From Nipponacmea schrenckii (Eukaryota > Mollusca > Gastropoda > Lottiidae), in NCBI GenBank assembly GCA_030562195.1, contig CM060200.1:1-64000 (forward strand): a DNA stretch of 64,000 nucleotides, read 5' to 3'. This document shows positions 59,901 to 61,945 of the stretch, piece after piece; the first letter of the stretch is position 1; every line of letters starts with the position of its first letter. Below the pieces are notes generated by a model. It saw nothing but the letters and a program-made list of their open reading frames with translations, searched no databases and had not been told where the DNA came from. The translations under genes were made by a program, and so were the position numbers.

Positions 59901-61631
59901 GTTATTTACCTTGGTGTGTTTGACTGTTATATAATTATAGGCCTAGAGTTATTTACCTTTGTTTGTTTGACTGTTATATAATTATAGGCCTAGAGTTATT
60001 TACCTTGGTTTGTTTGACTGTTATATAATTATAAGCCTAGAGTTATTTACCTTGGTGTGTTTGACTGTTATATAATTATAGGCCTAGAGTTATTTACCTT
60101 GGTTTGTTTGACTGTTATATAATTATAAGTCTAGAGTTATTTACCTTGGTTTGTTTGACTGTTATATAATTATAGACCTAGAGTTATTTACCTTGGTTTG
60201 TTTGACTGTTATATAATTATAAGCCTAGAGTAATTTACCTTGGTGTGTTTGACTGTTATATAATTATAGGTCTAGAGTTATTTACCTTGGTGTGTTTGAC
60301 TGTTATATAATTATAGGCCTAGAGTTATTTACCTTGGTGTGTTTGACTGTTATATAATTATAGGCCTAGAGTTATTTACCTTGGTTTATTTGATTGTTAT
60401 ATAATTATAGGCCTAGAGTTATTTACCTTGGTGTGTTTGATTGTTATATAATTATAGGCCTAGAGTTATTTACCTTGGTGTGTTTGACTGTTTTATAATT
60501 ATAGGCCTAGAGTTATTTACCTTGGTGTGTTTGACTGTTATATAATTATAGGCCTAGAGTTATTTACCTTGGTGTGTTTGACTGTTATATAATTATAGGC
60601 CTAGAGTTATTTACCTTGGTGTGTTTGACTGTTATATAATTATAGGCCTAGAGTTATTTACCTTGGTTTATTTGACTGTTATATAATTATAGGCCTAGAG
60701 TTATTTACCTTAGTTTATTTGACTGTTATATAATTATAGGCCTAGAGTTATTTACCTTGGTTTGTTTGACTGTTATATAATTATAGGCCTAGAGTTATTT
60801 ACCTTGGTGTGTTTGACTGTTATATAATTATAGGCCTAGAGTTATTTACCTTGGTTTGTTTGACTGTTATATAATTATAGGCCTAGAGTTATTTACCTTG
60901 GTTTGTTTGACTGTTATATAATTATAGGCCTAGAGTTATTTACCTTGGTTTGTTTGACTGTTATATAATTATAGACCTAGAGTTATTTACCTTGGTTTGT
61001 TTGACTGTTATATAATTATAAGCCTAGAGTAATTTACCTTGGTGTGTTTGACTGTTATATAATTATAGGTCTAGAGTTATTTACCTTTGTTTGTTTGACT
61101 GTTATATAATTATAGGCCTAGAGTTATTTACCTTGGTTTGTTGACTGTTAAATAATTATAGGCCTGGAGTTATTTACCTTGGTTTGTTTGACTGTTATAT
61201 AATTATAGGCCTAGAGTTATTTACCTTGGTTTGTTTGATTGTTATATAATTATAGGCCTAGAGTTATTTACCTTGGTTTGTTTGACTGTTATATAATTAT
61301 AGGTCTAGAGTTATTTACCTTGGTTTGTTTGATTGTTATATAATTATAGGCCTAGAGTTAGTTCCCTTGGTGTGTTTGACTGTTATATAATTATAGGTCT
61401 AGAGTTATTTACCTTGGTTTGTTTGATTGTTATATAATTATAGGCCTAGAGTTAGTTCCCTTGGTGTGTTTGACTGTTATATAATTATAGGCCTAGAGTT
61501 ATTTACCTTGGTTTGTTTGATTGTTATATAATTATAGGCCTAGAGTTATTTACCTTGGTTTGTTTGATTGTTATATAATTATAGGCCTAGAGTTATTTAC
61601 CTTGGTTTGTTTGACTATTTCATTTAAAGGA
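23854..61631 (-). CDS. SZT2: SZT2 orthologue, KICSTOR subunit, partial gene (44 exons, 5' end outside window)
   Basis: Forty-four exons on the minus strand read as one protein of about 2,800 residues. Stretches match human SZT2 as I recall it, in the same order: VPSNPDYFYYCP, NPGHFSCDCVW, SVVNRKNMFV, YYLRQNLLQFLHTPNY, DLIHVHSFAHDFHLR, CRRDLLWKRM and the C-terminus NTCCFHLWSTLL. In vertebrates SZT2 is the largest KICSTOR subunit (with KPTN, ITFG2 and KICS2). It links GATOR1 to the lysosome so that mTORC1 is switched off during amino-acid starvation. The human protein is about 3,430 residues; this window starts near its residue 1,000, so about the first third lies beyond 64,000. Acidic and serine-rich linkers are longer than in human. 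No catalytic motif is visible, as expected for a scaffold. Oddities: one frame break at exon 8, one exon missing in an N gap, one GC-AG intron, and introns packed with tandem arrays built from exon edges. Identity is secure; exact exon edges follow splice consensus and phase. Confidence 0.93.
23998..24656 (-). other. SZT2 intron 43-44 with probable dispersed repeat
   Basis: No tandem array. Between about 24,255 and 24,500 phrases such as AAGTCAAGTAACTCCATAAC, ACAAAGTTTCAACAAGATTG and GCAAGGGCAATTAATCC look like a molluscan-type interspersed element. A related phrase, GCAAGGGCAAGTAACTGACT, recurs at about 24,899. Element ends not defined. Confidence 0.35.
24657..24719 (-). CDS. SZT2: SZT2 exon 43 (63 bases)
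   Basis: Reads LITNPNYLGMFIMLEITPTK plus A, equivalent to human [20 protein letters not shown] and after, but shorter. Acceptor TTCCTATTTCAG, donor GTAAGT, phase 0 on both sides. Confidence 0.9.
24978..25181 (-). CDS. SZT2: SZT2 exon 42
   Basis: Reads NLGKLSYDEFQELLKMVIRT, then MPVSWYRSLVPILMSKYSNH (human [36 protein letters not shown]). 204 bases, phase 0 on both sides, donor GTAAGT. Confidence 0.96.
25385..25520 (-). CDS. SZT2: SZT2 exon 41
   Basis: Reads KSDCRRDLLWKRMLN (human GHCRRDTLWKRLFLL), then a highly charged stretch EEEQKKRRKTDLEENREYL. Acceptor TGATTTTCAG, donor GTGAGA, phase 2 in and 0 out. Confidence 0.95.
25748..25916 (-). CDS. SZT2: SZT2 exon 40 (linker)
   Basis: Reads DGFIETNNELIENETVQPIP, then GVRQEIVDYLGYSNKHQAAI and YELLSHEIKSAW. 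Low similarity; placed by phase 1 in and 2 out, acceptor TTTATTATCAG and donor GTGAGT. Confidence 0.88.
26030..26752. repeat. 50-base array copying the exon 39 donor edge
   Basis: About 14 copies. On the transcript strand each unit contains GACCTAATAGACTCT and ACCTACAG followed by GTATGTTT, that is the last roughly 25 bases of exon 39 plus its donor and short intron flank. The first copy is the exon itself. Confidence 0.95.
26730..27033 (-). CDS. SZT2: SZT2 exon 39 (5' edge uncertain)
   Basis: Reads YVKNVDEYALLRHSRL, DDYDVGLI and LRLKYFVLLTRRRDCFPLKN (human HNEYALVSAWHSSG, DDFDVSLL, LRLQFFVVLTSQRELFPRL). The acceptor used here (GGCGGTGAAG) keeps phase 0 but is a poor consensus. A nicer AG at 27,047 (TCTAAATAG) gives the wrong phase with the exon 38 donor GTAAGT. 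Donor GTATGT; exon end copied in the next array. Confidence 0.85.
27202..27329 (-). CDS. SZT2: SZT2 exon 38
   Basis: Reads EYVMLSDTHNINDQIFEYMI, then KQMKQYEMRVVKMKAVVDYD (human [20 protein letters not shown] region). Acceptor TTTTATGTTACAG is one copy of a 24-base array of about 38 acceptors upstream. Several of these are in frame with the exon. Donor GTAAGT, phase 1 in, 0 out. Confidence 0.88.
27322..28246. repeat. 24-base array of exon 38 acceptors
   Basis: About 38 copies. On the transcript strand each reads TTTTATGTTACAG then AATATGTTATG, which is the exon 38 acceptor plus its first codons. 24 bases is eight codons (FYVTEYVM), so copies stay in frame with exon 38 until the first stop-bearing variant near 27,500. 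Confidence 0.95.
28274..28487 (-). CDS. SZT2: SZT2 exon 37
   Basis: Reads LLFVDECQRYKDLIHVHSFA, then HDFHLR, GFHLTNFLTDF and FSRNCLQQ (human [45 protein letters not shown]). Phase 0 in, 1 out, donor GTCAGT. Confidence 0.97.
28513..30630. repeat. 31-base AT-rich array in intron 36-37
   Basis: About 68 copies of GGTATGTAGTATATATTATA plus TAATATCATTA, with indels and local higher-order blocks (a segment with TATGTAGTATGTATCATATA recurs three times). It is not a copy of an exon edge. Confidence 0.93.
30678..30870 (-). CDS. SZT2: SZT2 exon 36
   Basis: Reads VSLQKTMTGGILLMDIGYRE, then EYFCVKLFVFDYSQI (human [20 protein letters not shown]). Acceptor TTATTTTTAG, donor GTTAGA, phase 2 in and 0 out. 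Confidence 0.95.
30948..31556. repeat. 26/27-base array in intron 35-36
   Basis: About 23 copies of AGATCAGACTGACAAAAACA TGTAAAT, alternating between four and five A bases, so 26- and 27-base forms are interleaved. Confidence 0.93.
31608..31843 (-). CDS. SZT2: SZT2 exon 35 (GC donor)
   Basis: Reads a serine-rich start, then EEAWHVKLRDSFIKEYISYL, then QNLGF (human [20 protein letters not shown]). Phase 2 out is needed for exon 36. The only donor giving it is GCAAGT after AAAAAG, so this intron is a GC-AG intron. The nearby GT (GTTGGT) gives the wrong phase. Confidence 0.9.
31908..32900. repeat. 43-48-base array in intron 34-35
   Basis: About 22 copies of CTGTTCTGTATCTTATTGGA plus AATGAAATAGAGTTTTATAT. 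Variants carry ATGAAATGAAATAG or GAACTAATG, arranged in blocks. Confidence 0.93.
32955..33125 (-). CDS. SZT2: SZT2 exon 34
   Basis: Reads LKLLKDSSRLFHYCATPILF (human [20 protein letters not shown]), then a basic linker. 171 bases, phase 0 on both sides, acceptor TTACTTGCAG, donor GTAAGT. Confidence 0.96.
33126..33423 (-). other. SZT2 intron 33-34
   Basis: Short intron without tandem array. A plus-strand open frame of 75 codons overlapping exon 34 is its shadow. Confidence 0.6.
33424..33500 (-). CDS. SZT2: SZT2 exon 33
   Basis: Short exon reading ADKFHTLSALYNSWLFKTPS, then SSPVN, equivalent to human KMENLFVTWQQRSTPA. Tandem AG (GTAGAG); the first AG keeps frame. Phase 1 in, 0 out, donor GTAAGT. 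Confidence 0.88.
33773..34040 (-). CDS. SZT2: SZT2 exon 32
   Basis: Reads DQNPFTQSTYEKEILLRNLA, a basic linker, SYSHLRDIMP, and VHGLQAVEIRNMCLK (human YHGQQFLEIKMAERR). Human has EKEPNPFLLPTMEVE at the start. Acceptor TTTTTTAG, donor GTAAAG, phase 0 in and 1 out. Confidence 0.92.
34205..34375 (-). CDS. SZT2: SZT2 exon 31
   Basis: Reads ITVATYNWATDG, LVQWHNARIHLL and QKMGLFQHH, matching human LLTYNWAPDL, LVQWQNARAHLI and QKLGLFHHY. 171 bases, phase 0 on both sides, donor GTAAGT. Confidence 0.96.
34498..34592 (+). repeat. Interstitial telomeric TTAGGG tract
   Basis: About 15 copies of TTAGGG in intron 30-31 proper flank (between exons 30 and 31), with two single-unit slips reading TTAGGTAGGG. 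TTAGGG is the usual metazoan telomere repeat. Confidence 0.93.
34636..34766 (-). CDS. SZT2: SZT2 exon 30
   Basis: Reads ISNQKFKPYVYEDQGSKEAL, then FIPRQNLLTIFIHHTQ (human APRQRLLLLEVVDKK). Acceptor ATTTATAG, donor GTAGGT, phase 1 in and 0 out. Confidence 0.9.
34874..37127. repeat. 43-base highly homogeneous array in intron 29-30
   Basis: About 52 copies with core GATAGATGGTGTATATAGCT and GTATTTGAGTTCTATGTTAT. Almost no variation; rare TATCGTTATAC and GTTAACAG variants recur at spacings of whole units, pointing to recent block duplication. Confidence 0.96.
37220..37379 (-). CDS. SZT2: SZT2 exon 29
   Basis: Reads ARKKPSLEKKDSDYFIIGRD, then VEQWHSIV (human RHLLLLGRNFLQWRR). Acceptor ATTTTTTAAG, donor GTAGGA, phase 0 in and 1 out. 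Confidence 0.88.
37513..37868. repeat. 41-base array copying the exon 28 donor edge
   Basis: About nine copies. On the transcript strand each unit has a pyrimidine-rich acceptor-like TATAATTTTACAG, then 15 bases AGTAGTCCTGTACTG, then donor GTAGGT. The 15 bases are the end of exon 28 and read SSPVL in phase 0. Confidence 0.94.
37850..38019 (-). CDS. SZT2: SZT2 exon 28
   Basis: Reads APSVNKFELSLLSKFSVDYV, then LREIMGILPS, continuing to CRSPVL. It corresponds to human ASVSRSSTHMVSRFLLPSIL and after. The 3' third looks like an eroded copy of the array that follows, so residues after TYKLFII may be derived from repeat. Phase 1 in, 0 out, donor GTAGGT. Confidence 0.83.
38070..38400. repeat. 29-base array in intron 27-28
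   Basis: About ten copies of TTTTAGACATACCCTAACAT CACCTAGTG, grading into the 40-base array next to it. The two share TTTTAGACATACC and AACATCACC. Confidence 0.88.
38401..39330. repeat. 40-base array copying the exon 27 donor edge
   Basis: About 23 copies. On the transcript strand each unit contains TGATGTTCTGTTCTAAATTAG trimmed by one base and then GTATGTCTAAAACCC, which is the last roughly 30 bases of exon 27 plus its donor. Confidence 0.95.
39286..39466 (-). CDS. SZT2: SZT2 exon 27
   Basis: Reads MFEFPESGTPEISVPSSREN, then GNLHSVYPSIIKPWLMFCSK (human [20 protein letters not shown]). Ends with TTCTAAATTAG before donor GTATGT. The last roughly 30 bases plus donor are the unit of the next array. 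Phase 0 in, 1 out. Confidence 0.92.
39618..39775 (-). CDS. SZT2: SZT2 exon 26 (linker)
   Basis: Basic, serine-rich linker: RRHSIIGKRFSDSLSLKPVV, ending STPPPQSSP. Corresponds to the low-complexity region following human PASLC. Acceptor ATACTTCCAG, donor GTGAGT, phase 1 in and 0 out. Confidence 0.88.
39929..40153 (-). CDS. SZT2: SZT2 exon 25
   Basis: Reads PTALIQFKIWDRFTTLPQLK, then AVKQALCDLLFEYNLLTAPI (human [20 protein letters not shown]). Acceptor TATTTCAG, donor GTAAAA, phase 1 on both sides. Confidence 0.94.
40212..41112. repeat. 22-base array copying the exon 24 donor edge
   Basis: About 40 copies. On the transcript strand each is TCTAGACCAG followed by GTAACTTTATC, that is the last ten bases of exon 24 plus a donor stronger than the one at the exon itself (GTATTT). 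Confidence 0.95.
41103..41273 (-). CDS. SZT2: SZT2 exon 24
   Basis: Reads LVFISLSLVDSTGLPVKLLN (human [20 protein letters not shown]) and EEEFEYLVNTV (human EEEFEQLTQVI). Ends SSRPG, with TCTAGACCAG before donor GTATTT. This end is the unit of the following 22-base array. Phase 1 on both sides. Confidence 0.94.
41394..41893. other. Assembly gap of 500 N
   Basis: Exactly 500 N, the usual size for an unknown-length gap. It lies between exons 23 and 24, next to a 62-base array, so it is probably a collapsed repeat. At least one SZT2 exon must be inside. Confidence 0.97.
41894..42133. repeat. 62-base array at the gap edge
   Basis: About four copies with ATCAACATAGTGTTATAACA and GGTAGGGATATCAAGTTAAT. 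It begins about ten bases inside the intron after exon 23 and runs into the N gap. Confidence 0.9.
42142..42300 (-). CDS. SZT2: SZT2 exon 23
   Basis: Reads VLQLSIPPHCMMYLCALMYY, then LRQNLLQFLHTPNYDSNN (human LRQNLLTFLHSPKYTDSN). Ends in phase 0 with donor GTCATA, whereas the next visible exon needs phase 1; the exon between lies in the N gap. Confidence 0.94.
42531..42655 (-). CDS. SZT2: SZT2 exon 22
   Basis: Reads TEIQNDLVKALQCKLDESVL, then DSLSLMLNRNPKCKLKAEDV (human LVRVLRRRLDEATLDIITVM and CKLTPADV). Acceptor TTTTCTAG, donor GTATTT, phase 1 in and 0 out. Confidence 0.94.
42840..42950 (+). mobile_element. Possible 3' tail of a SINE or LINE
   Basis: Plus-strand GATCAGCGCAATATAAATAG followed by ATTATTATTATT resembles the GCGCTATATAAAT...(ATT)n tails of many invertebrate non-LTR elements. 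A local repeat GGATGCCAAG(T/C)TGCCAACC lies just before it. Element body not defined. Confidence 0.35.
42972..43092 (-). CDS. SZT2: SZT2 exon 21
   Basis: Serine-rich start, then RIESVVELLVYGIEEVG (human RHIQLLVHGVGQAG). Acceptor TTCTTACAG, donor GTGAGG, phase 0 in and 1 out. Confidence 0.92.
43272..43315 (-). CDS. SZT2: SZT2 exon 20 (44 bases)
   Basis: Short linker exon reading DISTDLVPVSAKLEE. Acceptor TTATTGTAG, donor GTAAAT, phase 1 in and 0 out, which joins exons 19 and 21 in frame. Confidence 0.8.
43471..43550 (-). CDS. SZT2: SZT2 exon 19
   Basis: Short exon reading LRELRNVPVVQTAMSVDVLE, then EEARAQ. Poorly conserved linker after the YYLRLLE position of human. Acceptor ATCACTAG, donor GTAGGT, phase 2 in and 1 out. 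Confidence 0.85.
43636..43738 (-). CDS. SZT2: SZT2 exon 18
   Basis: Reads LKSVLNKLSVVNRKNMFVIK; SVVNRKNMFV is identical to human. Acceptor TTATTTCAG, donor GTAAGA, phase 1 in and 2 out. Confidence 0.96.
43806..44010. repeat. 21-base array in intron 17-18
   Basis: About ten near-perfect copies of CAGCTACCAGTCATCTCCAA T. 21 bases keeps a plus-strand frame open (ATSHLQS), but it lies inside an SZT2 intron and has no other coding support. Confidence 0.93.
44087..44257 (-). CDS. SZT2: SZT2 exon 17
   Basis: Reads an acidic start, then HYLAARLEFNPGHFSCDCVW (human [20 protein letters not shown]) and RIFVLHPRLK. Acceptor CCCTTGTAG, donor GTAGGT, phase 1 on both sides. Confidence 0.96.
44513..44639 (-). 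CDS. SZT2: SZT2 exon 16
   Basis: Reads YLLLKELNETRVCNSLLVG (human RLLLQDLHDSHVCNSLLVA), then EEDNLW (human EEDLW). Acceptor GTTTTTCAG, donor GTACTG, phase 0 in and 1 out. Confidence 0.95.
44722..46838. repeat. 46-base array copying the exon 15 donor edge
   Basis: About 46 copies. On the transcript strand each contains AATATACAGAGTATTTGTAA and GAAGGTCAATCAG, then GTAGGTTAAAC, which is the end of exon 15 (QSICKKVNQ) plus donor. In-frame TAA follows each donor, so only the first copy can be exonic. Confidence 0.96.
46800..46899 (-). CDS. SZT2: SZT2 exon 15
   Basis: Reads SEANEEAIRERGDRRTLLYH, ending QSICKKVNQ (human GEICREVNQ). Acceptor GTTTTACAG, donor GTAGGT. Its last roughly 38 bases plus donor form the unit of the following 2.1-kb array. 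Phase 2 in, 0 out. Confidence 0.93.
47110..47266 (-). CDS. SZT2: SZT2 exon 14
   Basis: Starts GYDGDSSDGEVDDS (human GYDGGSSGSDSE) and contains LPNFWLILQIHPEKAEIFF (human LPDFWLIVRVLQDRVEVYA). The acceptor ACACTGTAG lacks a strong pyrimidine tract. It and the first exon bases are copied about 22 times in the upstream intron. Donor GTTACA is poor, but phase 2 out fits. Confidence 0.93.
47243..48308. repeat. 47-base array copying the exon 14 acceptor edge
   Basis: About 22 copies. On the transcript strand each has TTTAATTACACTGTAG, then GTTATGATGGTGATTCTAG, the exon 14 acceptor plus codons for GYDGDSSD. 47 is not a multiple of three. Confidence 0.96.
48437..48670 (-). CDS. SZT2: SZT2 exon 13 (linker)
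   Basis: Reads SSSFASFETSAVSPPIIPSD, then QLSPLKPGF, ending SWISSRGSYNED. Serine- and proline-rich, low conservation, placed by phase (1 in, 1 out) and good splice sites (TTATTTCAG, GTGAGT). QLSPLK is encoded by a segment resembling the GGGAGATAACT repeat motif. Confidence 0.88.
48830..49600. repeat. 92-base array copying the exon 12 donor edge
   Basis: About eight copies with TTTACAGCTGTCATACTAGA and CCAACACCACCTCATA before GTAAATATATAC, that is the last roughly 36 bases of exon 12 plus donor. The intronic copies encode VILEP where the exon has VVREP. Confidence 0.95.
49574..50057 (-). CDS. SZT2: SZT2 exon 12
   Basis: Starts EFERSSVPNPNYCLTKEGDF, then YFVILN, corresponding to the human LEDPDSGFFFVA region. 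Then come a serine- and acid-rich linker and FFTAVVREPTPPH. The donor GTAAAT is weak in consensus but is fixed by phase (1 out). The intron begins with a 92-base array that repeats this exon end. Confidence 0.9.
50093..50612. repeat. 21-base array in intron 11-12
   Basis: About 25 copies of ACTTCAACTCAATCTATAAT T. The plus-strand open frame (TSTQSII) follows from the 21-base period. Confidence 0.93.
50792..50983 (-). CDS. SZT2: SZT2 exon 11
   Basis: Reads VDWLLNDEIVSAL (human IRWLLEDEMVGAL) and LKFVFGSNQSLVRF (human LSFVFGPERSLTQF). 192 bases, phase 0 on both sides. Donor GTAAGG. Confidence 0.95.
51079..51157 (-). CDS. SZT2: SZT2 exon 10
   Basis: Short exon reading LKEGLGDPIGHLQRKQHIAM and MAFKEE, just before the conserved WLLxDE block. 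Acceptor TTTTATACAG, donor GTAAGA, phase 2 in and 0 out. Confidence 0.88.
51158..51680 (-). other. SZT2 intron 9-10
   Basis: Unique AT-rich intron with no array and no other exon recognised. Confidence 0.6.
51681..51888 (-). CDS. SZT2: SZT2 exon 9
   Basis: Reads EILRPLSTEIKEFDLSNLKF, then FDINCLTLPAD (human LDVFMLTLPLE). Acceptor TTATTACAG, donor GTGAGT. Phase 1 in (from the repaired reading of exon 8), 2 out. Confidence 0.92.
52056..52191. repeat. 68-base tandem copies of the exon 8 donor edge
   Basis: Donors GTAGGT follow TGTATCG at 52,191, 52,123 and 52,055, spaced exactly 68 bases. The two intronic copies preserve the conserved reading (TLPLCIG); the exonic copy carries one extra base. 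Confidence 0.93.
52191..52470 (-). CDS. SZT2: SZT2 exon 8 (frame broken at 3' end)
   Basis: Reads EIEAPEGIGLNIADIGEFID, an acidic linker, then QPLFIHFTCTLK (human PPLFLHLTCSVR) and NVSARTLP. At the 3' end the base run CCACCCCTGT has one base more than the two downstream copies (CCACTCTGT). With the extra base the exon leaves in phase 2 and runs to a stop, whereas exon 9 needs phase 1. The downstream copies would give LPLCIGEILRPL, like human LPTCLGQVLSSL. This is most likely a base-call or assembly error, or else an allelic lesion. Confidence 0.85.
52590..52885. repeat. G-rich repeat in intron 7-8
   Basis: Degenerate GAGGGAGGGGTGAGG and ATCATGAGGAGTGGTGAGGT units. The plus strand has many G runs (quadruplex-prone); the SZT2 transcript is C- and U-rich here. 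Confidence 0.88.
52986..53127 (-). CDS. SZT2: SZT2 exon 7 (coding heptad repeat)
   Basis: Begins exactly with a 21-base repeat giving FVDNIQE, FVDFIQE, FVDYILE, FVDFIQE, FIDQSEI, then SIESGDSIDDP. Two tandem AG acceptors exist (TATATAGAG); only the second keeps the incoming phase 0 frame. Donor GTAGGC, phase 1 out. The heptads have no human counterpart that I recall, so this is probably a lineage-specific in-frame expansion. Confidence 0.82.
53036..53127. repeat. 21-base coding repeat at the exon 7 acceptor
   Basis: Four to five copies of GAATTTGTTGATTTTATTCA G beginning at the acceptor and translated as FVDxIQE heptads. Confidence 0.9.
53206..53422 (-). CDS. SZT2: SZT2 exon 6
   Basis: Contains TNKFLEITKRWFRPVPSNPD followed by YFYYCP, very close to human [20 protein letters not shown] FFYCP. 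Acceptor CACCTTCCAG, donor GTAAGA, phase 2 in and 0 out. Confidence 0.95.
53678..53918 (-). CDS. SZT2: SZT2 exon 5
   Basis: Reads ICEESLPLESDITSFLHSSC and on, matching human [20 protein letters not shown]. It continues into a basic stretch KRARRAEAAIKNDGVPRRPS. Acceptor TCTATTATAG, donor GTGAGG, phase 1 in and 2 out. Confidence 0.93.
53919..54246 (-). other. SZT2 intron 4-5, non-array part
   Basis: Contains a diverged duplication (ACCTCTTAGTACTGG and GCCTCTTAGTAGTGG with GGTCTAGTAAA) but no exon. Confidence 0.5.
54247..54406. repeat. 21-base array at the exon 4 donor
   Basis: About seven copies of CAGTACCCCAGGGATGTATA. On the transcript strand the intron starts GTATAGTATAGATCCC and each unit starts GTATACATCCC, so donor-like GTATA sites recur from the first intron base. 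The exon itself is not copied. Confidence 0.9.
54408..55559 (-). CDS. SZT2: SZT2 exon 4 (1,152 bases, the longest)
   Basis: Encodes 384 residues. Conserved blocks are KWKCFAKASD with LTFIPASF (human QWRCYARLVN, LTFLPATF) and VPIYVYTCSEYY (human CPVYIYSCSLEA). Between them is a long acidic, serine- and proline-rich linker (EEAEEEHKIPELKR, SSVSSSKEED) that is probably disordered and much longer than in human. Acceptor TATTTTAG, donor GTATAG, phase 1 on both sides. A 21-base array starts immediately after the donor. Confidence 0.95.
55617..57780. repeat. 15/30-base GCTAGC array in intron 3-4
   Basis: Basic 15-base unit AGCAAGTTATTAGAT and AGCAAGATATTAGCT, organised as a 30-base dimer GATATTAGCTAGCAAGTTAT TGGATGGCAA in the right half. 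Homogeneity rises from left to right. Because 30 is a multiple of three, open frames appear on both strands (SNNLLANILP and DGKILASKLL); neither is credible protein. Confidence 0.96.
58033..58205 (-). CDS. SZT2: SZT2 exon 3
   Basis: Reads a serine-rich linker, then IPFPFDLLSLLPWSQQAELL, matching human [20 protein letters not shown]. Acceptor GTTCTTCAG, donor GTAAGA. Phase 2 in, 1 out, agreeing with both neighbours. Confidence 0.93.
58412..58536 (-). CDS. SZT2: SZT2 exon 2
   Basis: Acceptor TTTATTTCCAG and donor GTAAGA flank 125 bases reading FFPVDYECISSLITYEHLVY and on. This resembles human ACIGSMLSFEYLIQLC. Phase 0 in, phase 2 out. Confidence 0.88.
58551..58828. repeat. 36-base array upstream of exon 2
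   Basis: About seven copies of ACAATAATTACAACACAATA TCATACACATCTATTC, starting about 15 bases upstream of the exon 2 acceptor. Confidence 0.93.
58829..59750 (-). other. Unique part of SZT2 intron 1-2
   Basis: No tandem array, no recognised exon. A 27-codon plus-strand open stretch ending at 58,926 is probably chance. Confidence 0.5.
59751..61615. repeat. 47-base array copying the candidate exon 1 donor edge
   Basis: About 40 copies. On the transcript strand each has TTATATAACAG, then TCAAACAAACCAAG, then GTAAATAACTC. It therefore carries the last bases of candidate exon 1 plus donor, preceded by an AG. Each unit is a potential 14-base miniature exon, which would shift frame. Confidence 0.95.
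61601..61631 (-). CDS. SZT2: SZT2 exon 1 of window (candidate 31-base microexon)
   Basis: An AG acceptor (ATTTAATTTAG) precedes 31 bases reading PLNEIVKQTK, then donor GTAAAT. It ends in phase 0, as exon 2 requires. The following 47-base array copies its last 15 bases plus donor, as happens at other true exons. Similarity to human is weak (HLQDLTYSEI region). It could instead be a chance open stretch. Confidence 0.5.
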
Positions 61632-61682
61632 CTAAATTAAATAATGTTTGGATCAAAACTAAAGCTAAATAAATATTGAAAG

Positions 61683-61945
61683 GTGTACCCCAAATGGTGT
61701 CAAGGGGAAACCCCAATCATGTCTAGGGGGAACCCCCAATCATGCCAGGCGGAAAACCCAAATCATGTCCAGGGGACACCCCCAATCATGTCAAAAGGAA
61801 ACCCTCAATCATGTCAAGGGGGAACCCTCAATCCTGTCAAGGTGGAACCCCAATTCTGTCCAGGGGGAATCTCCCATCCTGAACCCATATCCTGTTAAGG
61901 CAGAACCCCCATTCATGTCAAGGTGGAACCCCTAATCCTGTATTA
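61683..61945. repeat. C-rich 22-23-base minisatellite
   Basis: About eleven diverged copies of AACCCCCAATCATGTCAAGG GG. A 71-codon plus-strand frame through it has only repeat composition. Confidence 0.88.

Noticed and set aside
61683..61898. Plus-strand 71-codon frame rich in P, N and C
   Set aside because: Translation of a 22-23-base minisatellite.
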